Notes: a model not told the origin generated them from the letters alone. Numbered from the stretch's first letter, positions 25,889-35,241 are shown. The stretch is 64,000 nt of DNA from Nocardia sputorum (GCF_027924405.1 NZ_AP026978.1:3596001-3660000), one strand, 5' to 3'. Numbers and translations are program-made.

Positions 25889-27143
25889 CGAGCCGCTCGG
25901 CGGCCACGGTGAGATCCTTGTCCCCGCGACCGGACAGGCACAGCACGATCAGGGAGCCTTCGGGAATCTCGCCACGGTCGGCCATTTCCATCAGATGGCC
26001 GAGGGCGTGGGCGGATTCGAGTGCGGCGAGGATGCCTTCGGTGTGGCTGAGTGCCTGCATGCCACGCAGGGCGACCGCGTCGGTGGCGGCTCGATAGGTC
26101 ACCCGGCCGCTGTCTTTCAGATGGCTGAGCTCGGGACCGACGCCGGGATAGTCCAGTCCCGCCGCGATGCTGTGGGTGCGTGCGATCTGGCCGTCCTCGT
26201 CCTGCAGCAGATAGCTGTAGGAGCCGTCGATCTCACCGGGGCTGCCCATGCACAGTGTGGCCGCGTGCTCGCCGGTGTCCACGCCGAGCCCGGCCGCTTC
26301 CACGCCGATCAGCCGCACCCGCGGGTCGTCGGCGAACGGGTGGAAGACACCGATGGCGTTGCTGCCGCCGCCCACGCAGGCCAGCACGTAGTCGGGCAGC
26401 CTGCCTTCGAGGCGTGCGATCTGGTCCCTGGTCTCCGCGCCGATCACCGTCTGGAAGTCCCGCACGATCCGCGGGTACGGCGCGGGCCCCGCCGCGGTCC
26501 CGAACAGGTAATAGGTGGTGTCCACGCTGGCCACCCAGTCGCGGACCGATTCGGTGATCGCCTCCTTCAGCCGCCGCGAACCGATGTCGACCGGACGCAC
26601 CTCCGCGCCGAGCAGTTTCATCCGCAGCACGTTCGACGCCTGGCGCCGCATGTCCTCGGTCCCCATGTAGATCACGCAGGTCAAGCCGAGCATCGCCGAC
26701 ACGGTCGCCACCGCGACGCCGTGCTGGCCCGCGCCGGTCTCGGCGACGATCCGTTTCTTGCCCATCCGGCGGGCCAGCAACGCCTGCCCGATGGCGTTGT
26801 TGATCTTGTGGGCGCCGGTGTGGGCCATGTCCTCACGCTTGAGATACACCCGGACGCCCGGCACACCCAGCAACTCCCCGAAGCGCCGTACCTGATGCAG
26901 CAACGTGGGACGGCCGACCCGATCGCGCAGCAGCTCACGGTACTCGGTCACGAAGCCCGGGTCGGCGCAGGCGAGGTGGTAGGCGTCCTCCAGGTCCAGC
27001 AGCGCGGCCATCAGGCCCTCGGGGACGAATCTGCCGCCGAACACGCCGAACCGGCCGCGTTCGTCGGGGAACATCTCGTGCCGGGATCCGCGCACCGCCA
27101 CGTCAAGGTCAATCCTCATCAACACCAACGCTTTCACCGCCAA
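25878..27143 (-). CDS. trpB: Tryptophan synthase beta chain
   Basis: The 421-residue protein has all hallmarks of TrpB1: GVFGGRFVPEGL near the N-terminus, KREDMAHTGAHKINNAIGQA with the PLP lysine, GAGQHGVA, the phosphate-binding CVGGGSNAIG, and a C-terminal LSGRGDKDL. It catalyses beta-replacement of L-serine with indole. No trpA, trpC or trpE lies next to it, so it is an orphan copy that may use free indole or another nucleophile (inference). The annotated start is TTG 27143; ATG 27119 (MRIDLDVAV) is an equally likely start. A 12-bp palindrome sits just upstream. Confidence 0.93.
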   Translation of the reverse strand: MAVKALVLMRIDLDVAVRGSRHEMFPDERGRFGVFGGRFVPEGLMAALLDLEDAYHLACADPGFVTEYRELLRDRVGRPTLLHQVRRFGELLGVPGVRVYLKREDMAHTGAHKINNAIGQALLARRMGKKRIVAETGAGQHGVAVATVSAMLGLTCVIYMGTEDMRRQASNVLRMKLLGAEVRPVDIGSRRLKEAITESVRDWVASVDTTYYLFGTAAGPAPYPRIVRDFQTVIGAETRDQIARLEGRLPDYVLACVGGGSNAIGVFHPFADDPRVRLIGVEAAGLGVDTGEHAATLCMGSPGEIDGSYSYLLQDEDGQIARTHSIAAGLDYPGVGPELSHLKDSGRVTYRAATDAVALRGMQALSHTEGILAALESAHALGHLMEMADRGEIPEGSLIVLCLSGRGDKDLTVAAERLGVA

Positions 27144-27167
27144 AGAGCCGACGGGTCAGTCTGTTCC

Positions 27168-27179
27168 GCTAGCGCTAGC
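27168..27179. promoter_or_regulatory. 12-bp perfect palindrome upstream of trpB
   Basis: GCTAGCGCTAGC is self-complementary and begins 25 bp before the TTG start (27143). It is a candidate operator. It resembles no actinobacterial regulator site I can name, and no regulator gene is adjacent. The 145 bp between trpB and the esterase gene hold nothing else I recognise. Confidence 0.35.
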
Positions 27180-27288
27180 ACAACCCCACGGGTTGGCAAC
27201 GACCGAGTTAACAGACTAAATCGTTCGGATGGCTAAGGTGTTCTCACTGGTGGAGGCGATCCGCGCGGGGCGGCCGCCCGGCCCCTGG

Positions 27289-28512
27289 CTACCGGTCGGC
27301 AGGCATGGTGGCGGAGATCTGGGCCACCAGCCGCCACGGCCGTTCGGTATCGGTCGTGGCCTTGCCGCTGGTGAGGATCGCCCCGGACAGCCCGCGCGCC
27401 GGGTCGGCCCAGCCGTACTGGGTGGTCAATCCGCTGCGCCCGAAGTGCGCACCGGTGTCGCGGCCGAATTTCGACCTGCGGCCGCCCAGTTCGAACCCCG
27501 CTCGGCTGACGCGTCCGGCGACGCCGGGTATCCAGCGCGCCGGGCGCACCGCTTCCGCCAGCGTCTCCGGCCGGATGATGCGCCGTCCGTCCGGCGCGCC
27601 GCGCGTGAGGATCTCGTAGAACCGCGACAATTCCGACGCGGTGGTGATCAGATTGCCCGACGGCAGCTCGGCGGTGAGGAACCCGTCGGTCGCCGCACGC
27701 GACGCCCGGTCCATCCGCCCACCCACCGCCTTGCGCGCCAGAAAGCTCGCGGTGCGCGAGGGAGCCGGTCCGGTCTTCACGCTGGGCACGACCTTGTCCA
27801 GGTCCTCGGGTCGCACCCCGAAGTTGGTCCAGCGGAATCCGTACGGCTCGAGCACCTGTTCGGCGAGGTGCTCGCGCAGTGGCTTGCCGGTGGCGCGCCG
27901 CACCAGCGAGCGCACGATCAATCCGAGCGTCAGCGCGTGGTACACGCGGAACCGTCCCGGCTTCCAGCTCGGCACCAAGTCGGCCAGCGCTTGCACGGCC
28001 AGTTCCTCGTCGAGCACCAGATCGACGCCCTGATACGGCGGCGGGACGAAGGGAATCCCGGCCGAGTGCGAAAGCACGTCGCCGATCGTGATCGCCGCCT
28101 TGCCGTTGGCCGCGAACTCGGGGATGTAGCGCGACACCGGCTCGTCGAGGGTGAACGCGCCCTGTTCGACGAGCATGAACATCAACGCACCGGCCACGCC
28201 TTTCGCCGTCGAGAACCCGCAGAACGGCGTGTCCGGGGTGGCCAGGACCTTGGCCGCGTCCGGCCCGTCACCCGGGGCGTTGCCCCAGCCGTGGCCGATG
28301 GTGCGGTTCAGCGCGATCTTGCCGTTCCGGCGCAGGCAGACCTGGATCGCGGGGGTGGTGCCCAGGCGGTACCACGCCTGCACCGACTCCCACACCGCCT
28401 CCACGTCGGCGCGGCTGAGCCCCGAGGCCGCGGGATCGTCTTCGGGGCCCCGGGTCGTCACGGCCTCCAGGTCGTCGACGATCGGCACGGTTCCAGCGGT
28501 GGGTGCGCTCAC
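27289..28512 (-). CDS. Serine hydrolase, beta-lactamase (class C)/esterase fold
   Basis: The 407-residue protein shows the class C/penicillin-binding-protein-like fold: catalytic S-x-x-K as FSTAKG (Ser101, Lys104), a Tyr motif at VYHAL (YxN position, here YHA), and a late HFGRSGL block in place of KTG. These features match mycobacterial LipE/EstB-type carboxylesterases rather than a true antibiotic-hydrolysing enzyme. No signal peptide is visible, so it is likely cytoplasmic or peripheral. Substrate unknown. Confidence 0.88.
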   Translation of the reverse strand: MSAPTAGTVPIVDDLEAVTTRGPEDDPAASGLSRADVEAVWESVQAWYRLGTTPAIQVCLRRNGKIALNRTIGHGWGNAPGDGPDAAKVLATPDTPFCGFSTAKGVAGALMFMLVEQGAFTLDEPVSRYIPEFAANGKAAITIGDVLSHSAGIPFVPPPYQGVDLVLDEELAVQALADLVPSWKPGRFRVYHALTLGLIVRSLVRRATGKPLREHLAEQVLEPYGFRWTNFGVRPEDLDKVVPSVKTGPAPSRTASFLARKAVGGRMDRASRAATDGFLTAELPSGNLITTASELSRFYEILTRGAPDGRRIIRPETLAEAVRPARWIPGVAGRVSRAGFELGGRRSKFGRDTGAHFGRSGLTTQYGWADPARGLSGAILTSGKATTDTERPWRLVAQISATMPADR

Positions 28513-28569
28513 CCGGTCAGCTTATCCACCGTCCGCGCCCTGCCGCCGCCGCGCTGCTCGGGCTCGTAG

Positions 28570-28800
28570 CCGGCCTCGCGTCATCGCCGTCCCGGTCAGC
28601 GTCTGGCTGATCGCCGCCCTCGCCTTCAACGCCGACTACCGCGCCGACAACATCTTCGCCCTACCCGACGCCGCCTTCTCCCTGCTGCTACTCATCGCCG
28701 CAGCATTACCCACCCGCCCAGCCGTCCCCACCCTCATCACCGGCTTCCTCTTCGGCGCGGGCGTCATCACGGTCGCCGCCCTCGTACTCCGTCGATGCTG
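28570..28800 (+). pseudogene. Remnant of a small membrane protein
   Basis: The plus-strand frame encodes two clear hydrophobic helices (VSVWLIAALAF and AAFSLLLLIAAALP, then GFLFGAGVITVAALVLRR) separated by a short loop. It has no start codon close by: upstream, the frame only shadows the esterase gene. Downstream it runs into unrelated sequence. I read it as a gene fragment that lost both ends. The rest of 28513-29024 shows nothing else. Confidence 0.35.
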
Positions 28801-29024
28801 CTGCGACAGCTCGGGATCATGGAAGGCACTCGCGAGTTCGATCCGTCACGAGGCCACGCTGCCGTACTTTGCCGCCACCCGATCATGGTTGCTCTGACCG
28901 GCTTTTCAACTCCGTTGATCAGGTAGGTAACAGAGCGCGAGGGCTCGGCGATTCCGACACAGTACCCAGAGACGCTCTCGCCGCGAGCAAGTCGTCATCG
29001 GAGAAGACTCACAGATGAGGTCAG

Positions 29025-29412
29025 ATGCCCTACGAATCCGCTCCGTTCGTCCGACGACTCGCCGCAAGGCTTCTCGATCTTGTCTTCTGCCTGCTACTGA
29101 CGTTTTTCGTCGCGATACCCGTCGGCATCCTGCTGGTCCCGGTCACCTTGCTGACGACCGAAGCTCACGAAGCGGTGATCTACGGAATAGCGGCGTGGTT
29201 GTGCTACTTCATCGCCTACGTCGGACTGGAGGTCTTCCTACTGATCCGCCGTGACGGACAGACCCTCGGCGATTCCCGCGGGAAAACGCCTAGCCCTGCA
29301 TGATCTGGCAACTGGCAGCAGGGTGGTACGCGCGGCCGAGCGAAAGATCGACTGGAAGAACGACATCCCCATGGTACTGCCGGGCCGTGTGGACATGCGA
29401 AAGCGCCCGTAA
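29025..29412 (+). pseudogene. RDD family membrane protein, frameshifted and internally deleted
   Basis: The first frame (ATG 29025) encodes the RDD start FVRRLAARLLDLVFCLLL, a second helix and LLIRRDGQTLG, then goes wrong. From about 29281 a different frame encodes the typical RDD end: KRLALHDLATGSRVVRA, KIDWKND and LPGRVDMRKRP, stopping at 29412. An extra A in the AAAA run (29283-29286) explains the shift, and the central segment between GQTLG and the LHD motif, usually about 60 residues with a helix, is missing. RDD proteins are integral membrane proteins of mostly unknown function. This copy is probably dead. Confidence 0.7.
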
Positions 29413-29491
29413 GCCACTCTTTTTCGACTCTGCGAATCGCTGAACACAGGAGCGCAGGAAATTCCGTGCCCCAAGCGAAGAACCCGGCCGA

Positions 29492-31240
29492 TCATTCCGG
29501 TACGGGCAGATCGGAACACACCTGCTGATACGGAATATCGGGCGAGACCCATTCTCGCCATTGCGCTTTCGTCATGTTCACGGTTAGTTTCGAGCAGAGC
29601 GCCTTGCTGATGTCGTCGAGCATTCGCCAGAGCCGCACGGTGTGGTCGCCGCCTGCCGACGCCAGGTACCGACCGTCGGGGCTGAACGCGACTCCGTTCA
29701 CCGGACCTTGGTGACCGGTGAGTGGCGGACCGAAGGGTTGCATAGTCACTGAATCCCAGAGCTGGATGGTCCCCGACTCCGTGGCGCCGGCGACATAGCG
29801 ACCGTCTGAGCTGAAAGCGACACCGTTGATCGGAATGTCCCCAGATATCAGAGCACCTATCGATTGTCCGGTCTCAGCGGCCCAGAGCCGCACCGTTTTG
29901 TCGACGCCGCTGGAAACGAGCAGTTTTCCGCCCGAATCGAACGCCAGCTGCAATACCGCATCCGTGTGTCCGACAACCGGCTGCCCTACCGGTTGTCCCG
30001 TCGCGGGATCCCAGAATCGGATGGTGGCGTCGGCACCGGCTGATGCGAGACGCTTTCCATCCGGACTGAACGCGATATCGAAGACGACCTTCGATCCGAA
30101 GCGGGCATCACTGCCGTGCCCCGGCACGGGTGGCCCGCTCGGTCGCAGTGTATCGGCTGCCCAGAAGCGGATCGTTCCATCGCGATTTCCGGTAGCGATG
30201 TGGCGTCCGTCCGGGCTGAACTTCACGCTGCCGGCGTCGACCGGGAGCAGACCGGCGAGTTCACCCGTTCCAGCGTCCCAGACCCGAATACTCCCGTCGA
30301 AGCCCGTGGAAGCGAGGCGAGCGCCGTCCGGGCTGAACGCCACCTGATCCACGGCACCGAAACCGACCAGCGGGCGACCGATCTCCTGACGCCTATCGAC
30401 GTCCCATCGCCGCACCGTCTGATCGGCACCGGCGGTAGCGAGCTGCCGCCCGTCCGGGCTGAATCCGAGGTACAGCGCATGGCTGGTGTGCCCGACGAGC
30501 GACCGGCTGCCGTAGACGTCCCAAATCCACACCGCGTCACCGGCGGACGCAGCCAGGAAACGACCATCTCGGCCGATGGCTAACCCATCCACCTGTCCGG
30601 CGTGCGCCTCGAAGCGCTGGCCGACGGGGCGGCCGGTCGCGACTTCCCAGAACCGGATCGTCCCATCGCCACTCGCCGAGACCAGTTGTTCTCCATCCGG
30701 TGCGAATACGAGGCTATTCACGACGCCGTTGTGGCCGACCATCGATTGTCCGCGCAACCGGCCGGTGTGGACATCCCACAGCCAGATGATCCCGTCACCG
30801 CCAGCGGCGGCGAGTGTATGCCCATCCGGACTGAAAGCCACCGCGGACAGCATGCTCGTGAAGAGGCCGGGAAGAGGCTGCTCCAAGGCGCGGAGCGTAT
30901 CCGCGACGAACAGCCAAACCACTCCCTTCCCATCGACGATCGCGACCTGCGCACTATCGGGGCCGAAGGCGATATCGCCCAGCGCCGCGTCACCGGGTAT
31001 GCGGACCTGGGCGAGCTCCGCACCGGTGCCTTCGTCCCACAGGCGAACGGTGCGTTGGCCACCGATCGAGGCGAGCCGGCGACCATCCGGGCTGATCACG
31101 ACACGCTCCGCGAACTTCGGATGACTCATCGGCGCCCGATCGAGTTGCGCCCCGGTCTCGGCATCCCAGAGCCGGACAGTGCCATCGGCCCCGGCCGAAG
31201 CGAGACGTAGGCCATCAGGGGTGAACCACACACTGTTCAC
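29492..31240 (-). CDS. WD40 repeat protein, second half of a TIR-WD40 protein
   Basis: The 582 residues are almost wholly WD40 repeats: about a dozen copies of the pattern FSPDG(R/K)xLASAGxDxTVRLWD, enough for one or two propellers. It begins four bases inside the end of the upstream TIR gene (GTG 31240 against TGA 31237-31239). The previous protein ends in a lone WD40 repeat (SLTGHQEG) and this one continues with the next (NSVWFTPDG), so they are one propeller split over two frames. An AGGAGG lies too close to the first GTG but eight bases before the GTG at 31231, so re-initiation is possible. Otherwise a one-base indel broke a single gene. Confidence 0.85.
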   Translation of the reverse strand: MNSVWFTPDGLRLASAGADGTVRLWDAETGAQLDRAPMSHPKFAERVVISPDGRRLASIGGQRTVRLWDEGTGAELAQVRIPGDAALGDIAFGPDSAQVAIVDGKGVVWLFVADTLRALEQPLPGLFTSMLSAVAFSPDGHTLAAAGGDGIIWLWDVHTGRLRGQSMVGHNGVVNSLVFAPDGEQLVSASGDGTIRFWEVATGRPVGQRFEAHAGQVDGLAIGRDGRFLAASAGDAVWIWDVYGSRSLVGHTSHALYLGFSPDGRQLATAGADQTVRRWDVDRRQEIGRPLVGFGAVDQVAFSPDGARLASTGFDGSIRVWDAGTGELAGLLPVDAGSVKFSPDGRHIATGNRDGTIRFWAADTLRPSGPPVPGHGSDARFGSKVVFDIAFSPDGKRLASAGADATIRFWDPATGQPVGQPVVGHTDAVLQLAFDSGGKLLVSSGVDKTVRLWAAETGQSIGALISGDIPINGVAFSSDGRYVAGATESGTIQLWDSVTMQPFGPPLTGHQGPVNGVAFSPDGRYLASAGGDHTVRLWRMLDDISKALCSKLTVNMTKAQWREWVSPDIPYQQVCSDLPVPE

Positions 31241-32331
31241 CCCTCCTGATGACCGGTGAGCGAGCGACCGAACTGCCAGCCGGTGTCCACATCCCAGAGC
31301 CGGACGGTTCCATCGGCGCCGGCCGAAGCGACACGCCGCCCATCCGGACTGAACGCCGTGTCGCGGACCCCGTTCTGCGAAGCGTGAATGACCCGCTCCA
31401 AGGAAAGCCGGTCGTAGATCTCGCGCATGGCCGTCTCGGACCGCCCGCCTATCGCCTGGCCGACGAGCAACTGCTGCACCGCACGCTCCACACCACCGCC
31501 TTGTCTACCGTCGATCATCGCGCTCGCCTCGCTCACCAACCGCAATGCCGTGGCCTGGCGAAAACGGGTTTCCGCGACGTCGCGTTGGCGGCGTGCTTCC
31601 GCGCCCTGGACGACGGCGGTGACGGCGGTGACACACACCAGTACGAAAGCGGCCATCCGCAGCCGCATAGCAGTACGGTGTATCCGGACGTCGTCACTGT
31701 CGAGCCGGGCTTTCGGCACACCGCGGGGGCCCGCGGCAAGCGACGCCACCGCGCTCCGGAAGCCGCTGTGCCGCAACGAACGCTGATTCTCATCGCGCGC
31801 GAAGGTCAGATCTACCCAAATAGGCTCCGCGTCGAAATAACCACGCAGGGACCGTGGCAGCGCGGTTGTCTTCGGCCAGTCGAAATCGTCACCGGCCCAC
31901 GCGATGACCCCATCGGTGAGTGCGATCAGAAAGGTGTCGGGGGCCTTGTTTTCGGTCCAGTACCGGATCTCCTTCCGCACCCACCGCGATGCGGCGGACT
32001 GCGGGGACGCGAGCAGCACGAAGTAGCGGGAGCGTCGGAGCGCGTCCTCGATCTCGGCGGTGAGGTTGTGCGCTGCGGACAGGTCGGTGCGATCCCGGAA
32101 CACCCGCAGCGCGCTGGGCCGCGCCCACCCCTTGGCCAACCGCGACAGTCCGCGTTGCAGCGCGGGGGCGAGGGCGTCGTCGGAGGCGTGACTGTAGGAG
32201 ATGAACACGTCGATGACATCGGCGGTGCCGAACGAGGGTCGCGGGCCCATCGTCAACGTACGGCGGCTGCGCACAGGAGTCCTTCCCCATCGAGCAACTG
32301 AACTGCTTCCCCCTGCTCCAGCGTTCCCCAT
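31237..32331 (-). CDS. TIR domain-transmembrane protein with first WD40 repeat
   Basis: Residues about 38-175 form a TIR domain: VIDVFISYSHASDD, ALRVFRDRTDLSA, SRYFVLLASPQSA and SRWVRKE, whose Glu121 aligns with the catalytic glutamate of NAD-cleaving TIR domains. A single transmembrane helix follows (MAAFVLVCVTAVTAVVQ, about 226-242), then a coiled region (EARRQRDVAETRFRQATALR) and one WD40 repeat before the stop. Bacterial TIR-WD40 proteins are candidate immune or signalling effectors: WD40 senses and TIR degrades NAD (family knowledge; function here is inferred). ATG 32250 is an alternative start. See the next gene for the split propeller. Confidence 0.85.
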   Translation of the reverse strand: MGNAGAGGSSSVARWGRTPVRSRRTLTMGPRPSFGTADVIDVFISYSHASDDALAPALQRGLSRLAKGWARPSALRVFRDRTDLSAAHNLTAEIEDALRRSRYFVLLASPQSAASRWVRKEIRYWTENKAPDTFLIALTDGVIAWAGDDFDWPKTTALPRSLRGYFDAEPIWVDLTFARDENQRSLRHSGFRSAVASLAAGPRGVPKARLDSDDVRIHRTAMRLRMAAFVLVCVTAVTAVVQGAEARRQRDVAETRFRQATALRLVSEASAMIDGRQGGGVERAVQQLLVGQAIGGRSETAMREIYDRLSLERVIHASQNGVRDTAFSPDGRRVASAGADGTVRLWDVDTGWQFGRSLTGHQEG

Positions 32332-32536
32332 CCGCCATCCGCAAGACAGCGTAGTGAGCTACCCATGACGCTTATCTCACGTCACACCGGCAACAGCGTG
32401 TAGCCGCGGCCACTCACACTCGGTACCGGTTTCATAGCACCGAGCGTCTCTCTACAGGCACCCTCCGCAGCGTGACGCGCCCGATCGACCGCTCGGAGAT
32501 GATGTCGTCGGCGAGGGTCGAGCTCTCGCCGACATC

Positions 32537-33421
32537 TCAGTGCTTCGGCGCGGGGTTGATCGTGTCGCCGTCCCAGCTCAGATCCGATTCCTCGGCGATC
32601 TCGAAGGCCTCGAAACGATCGTCGGCCACAACCGCATCGATCAGAGCCCGTGAGCCGGCGACGATCGTGGAGTCGAAGTCGATCTCGCTGGCCACGACCC
32701 ATGCGTGGTCGGCGGGCCAGAGCAGCTGGGGTGTCACTCCGGGGAAGTCGGTCGTCCATCCCAGGCCCGCCGCATGCACCCAGCTGGGATCGGCGAGTTC
32801 GGCGAGACTGGTGTCGAACAGCAGGAAGTCGCGCCCCGGCCACCGCAGGAAAGGCCCTGCCTCGACCGCCCGACTCACCTGCGGCGCAACAGAGGCAGCC
32901 AGCTCGGCGTCGATTCGAGCCCGCTCACGCTCGAGGTTCTGCGGATCGCCGTCGGTGGACGCGACGAACACCGCGCCCGAGGATGTGTTCAGCTCGCCGA
33001 ATCCATTCCAAACTCCAGCCGTCACCTCTTCCGGTGCCTCGGTGGCTGCGCGAAGGTGGACAGTGAGCGCGGCCAGCAGGGATGGGTCGAACCATCCCTC
33101 GACGGTCTGGCCGACTGTCCAGCCGTCGTCGAACGACATCGCCGCTTCGTCCTCACCGTCGGTGAGGTTGCGCCACTGCACCAGCGGATGCATCACTCTG
33201 CCGTTGCGCATGGCGACCTCGGCCCACGGCCACATCGCCTCCGCCACGATCTCGGGATTTCCCCACTCGTCGGTGAGCGTGACGTCGCGGCGGGTCGCCT
33301 CGACCGGGTGCAGGATCCGCGCATAAGCCTCGAAGCCGGTACCGGCGACGCCGCCGACCCCGTGTTCGCCGACGCGCGCCAGCAGCCACCCACCACGCTC
33401 GACATCCGTTATGAACTCCAC
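32537..33421 (-). CDS. Conserved hypothetical protein
   Basis: I do not recognise this 294-residue acidic protein. It has no signal peptide or transmembrane helix. It is Trp-rich (WGNPEIVAEAMWPWAEVAM, LGWTTDFPGVTPQLLWPADH) and ends in short acidic stretches (EIAEESDLSWDGD). This composition resembles actinobacterial cytoplasmic proteins encoded near ESX or toxin loci, but no motif supports that. Codon use is like its neighbours. The 205 bp between it and the TIR gene hold nothing recognisable. Confidence 0.7.
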   Translation of the reverse strand: MEFITDVERGGWLLARVGEHGVGGVAGTGFEAYARILHPVEATRRDVTLTDEWGNPEIVAEAMWPWAEVAMRNGRVMHPLVQWRNLTDGEDEAAMSFDDGWTVGQTVEGWFDPSLLAALTVHLRAATEAPEEVTAGVWNGFGELNTSSGAVFVASTDGDPQNLERERARIDAELAASVAPQVSRAVEAGPFLRWPGRDFLLFDTSLAELADPSWVHAAGLGWTTDFPGVTPQLLWPADHAWVVASEIDFDSTIVAGSRALIDAVVADDRFEAFEIAEESDLSWDGDTINPAPKH

Positions 33422-33551
33422 CCAGCCAGCCTAGTGAGCCGCGCCTGTCGGGCAGCTCTGTCTCCGTCGGGCTGCGGTAGCCGTTCGAGGATCGACCGCG
33501 TCTGCCGCGCGGTGCCGCACCGCCACCAGCAGCTGCACATGGGCTACGGGT

Positions 33552-34034
33552 TCATCGCCTCGCTACGCGTGAACCGAACCGCCGCGCGATCACCGCGTCC
33601 AGCGACCAGCGGCCGGGCCCGACCCACAGCAGGAAGATCAAACCGAGCAGCATCGCGAAATCGGTGCGCGCGTCGTGGGCCATCCCCCAGAAGCCCTGCA
33701 CGCCACCGAAACCGCCCGGGCGCAGCTCACGCAATTTGGTCAGCACGATCGCCCCGCTGATGTCGATCAGCAGCGGCACCGCCGCCAGCCGGGTCAACAA
33801 TCCGAGGACGATCAACGCGCCGCAGGCGATTTCGACGACACCGTCGAGATTGGCGAAAAACGTCGGCGCCGGTATCCCGAGCTTGTCGAACCGGCCCGGG
33901 CCCAGCGTGTCCGGGTAAAGAAACTTCTGGATCCCCTCGCTGAGGAACACCAGCCCCACCGCCACCCGGATACAGATCACCGCAGCCGGCCCGTCCGCGC
34001 CGAGCATCCGCGGCAACGACCCTGTTCCCGTCAT
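33552..34034 (-). CDS. DoxX family membrane protein
   Basis: The start is set at ATG 34034 with GGGAGG nine bases upstream; the frame stays open to 34343 but the extra residues are unlike DoxX. The 160-residue product has four helices and the DoxX signatures RVAVGLVFLSEGIQKFLYP, GVVEIACGALIVLGLLTRLA, a polar FWGMAHDARTDFAMLLG segment and a final LIFLLWVGPGRWSLDA. DoxX proteins take part in redox or sulfur-linked membrane processes; the role here is unknown. Confidence 0.85.
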   Translation of the reverse strand: MTGTGSLPRMLGADGPAAVICIRVAVGLVFLSEGIQKFLYPDTLGPGRFDKLGIPAPTFFANLDGVVEIACGALIVLGLLTRLAAVPLLIDISGAIVLTKLRELRPGGFGGVQGFWGMAHDARTDFAMLLGLIFLLWVGPGRWSLDAVIARRFGSRVARR

Positions 34035-34422
34035 CGGCCTTCGCCTCCCGATATCGTCACCCGATACGGCACCCGACCCTACTGGCGAGCGCGCCGCCGC
34101 GGACGGATCCCACGCCTGGACGCCACCCATGATCGACGGGCGCCCGATCCCTGTCACCAGCAGCATCGACGGCTGACCGATCGCCATCACCGCCAGCCGC
34201 ACACTGCGAATATGGGATCTCACGACGATGACTGCCATCGCGGTGCTCGACTGCCCGTCCCGGGAATCGTTCGCTGCCGCCCCGAAAGCGGCGGTCATCG
34301 AACACACGCGCACGACCTGCATCGCACCGGAGCGAAAGGACACTCAGTGACTCTCGCGCTGGGGTTCCGTACGATCGAACACTCGAATCGACCCCCTGAT
34401 GCGAAGGGCACGGTGGAGCGCG
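34035..34422. other. Intergenic stretch, no gene supported
   Basis: Between divergent DoxX and the methyltransferase. The frames here are only upstream extensions of the neighbours. A small hairpin GCCGC-CCCGAAA-GCGGC lies near 34275-34291. It presumably holds the two divergent promoters, but I cannot point to convincing boxes. Confidence 0.3.
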
Positions 34423-35217
34423 GTGAACCAGTCGAGAGCGGATGTGTTCGACGAGAAGTTCGGCGAGTTCCAGCGGTGGCAAGCCAGCCCGTGGGGCCGA
34501 CTGCGATACACCACCGCAGCCGTGAACCTCACTGCTCATCTACCCGCTGGCCCGCTGACCATCTTGGATGTGGGCGGTGGTAACGGGCTTGACGCGCTCG
34601 AACTCGCCGCACGGGGCCATCACGTCACGATCGCCGACATCTCCGATCAGTCCCTCGCCGAGGCGCGCGCCGCGGCCGCACAACGCGGCCTGGAAGACCG
34701 TGTTTCTACCCGGCACGCGAGCCTCGATACCCTCGGTGCCGAGTTCGGTCGCGACTGTTTCGACGTTCTGCTGTGCCACAACGTAATCCAGTACCTACCC
34801 GACCCGGCCGGAGTGATCGCAGCACTGGCGGTGCCGCTGCGGGCAAGCGGCGTGCTGTCGGTGATCGCGCCCAACGCCGACGCCGACCCGGTGCTGACCG
34901 CAGTGCGGGGCCTGGACCCGGACCGGGCATTGCGAATGCTGGACACTGCCTCCCGCTACAGCGTCGCCTACGAAACCACCACCCGCGCCTGCTACCCCGA
35001 CCACGTCAAAGCCGAACTGGCAGCTGCCGGATTCGAGGTCATTGCTCATCTTGGCATCCGGACCGTTTGCGACTACATCCTCGATGACGAACGCAAATCC
35101 GATCCCGAGTTCTACCGCCAGCTCGAACGCCTCGAATTGGTGCTGGCCGCCCGCACGCCCTACATCCATCTGGCCAGGTTCTTCCACTTCATCGCCAAGC
35201 GGTCATCCCCACGGTGA
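34423..35217 (+). CDS. Class I SAM-dependent methyltransferase
   Basis: The start is set at GTG 34423 because GGTGGAG lies four to five bases before it; ATG 34399 is an alternative. Motif I is ILDVGGGNGLDALELAARG, followed by the acidic VTIADIS, motif post-II FDVLLCHNVIQYLPDP and IAKR near the C-terminus. The arrangement resembles SmtA/CmoM-like enzymes; the substrate (tRNA, small molecule or lipid) cannot be told. The C-terminal LAARTPYIHLARFFHFIAKR is typical of CmoM-type proteins. It stands alone next to IS fossils. Confidence 0.85.
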   Translation: MNQSRADVFDEKFGEFQRWQASPWGRLRYTTAAVNLTAHLPAGPLTILDVGGGNGLDALELAARGHHVTIADISDQSLAEARAAAAQRGLEDRVSTRHASLDTLGAEFGRDCFDVLLCHNVIQYLPDPAGVIAALAVPLRASGVLSVIAPNADADPVLTAVRGLDPDRALRMLDTASRYSVAYETTTRACYPDHVKAELAAAGFEVIAHLGIRTVCDYILDDERKSDPEFYRQLERLELVLAARTPYIHLARFFHFIAKRSSPR

Positions 35218-35241
35218 GGGGCCGAGCCGGTATCCGGACGA

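Noticed and set aside
27130..27215. The region resembling an E. coli TrpR operator (GAGTTAACAGACTAA)
   Set aside because: Actinobacteria lack TrpR, the match is partial and symmetry is poor; only the 12-bp palindrome was kept.
27289..28512. Annotation as a true class C beta-lactamase for antibiotic resistance
   Set aside because: No signal peptide, and YHA and HFGRSG replace the YxN and KTG motifs; esterase is the more cautious call.
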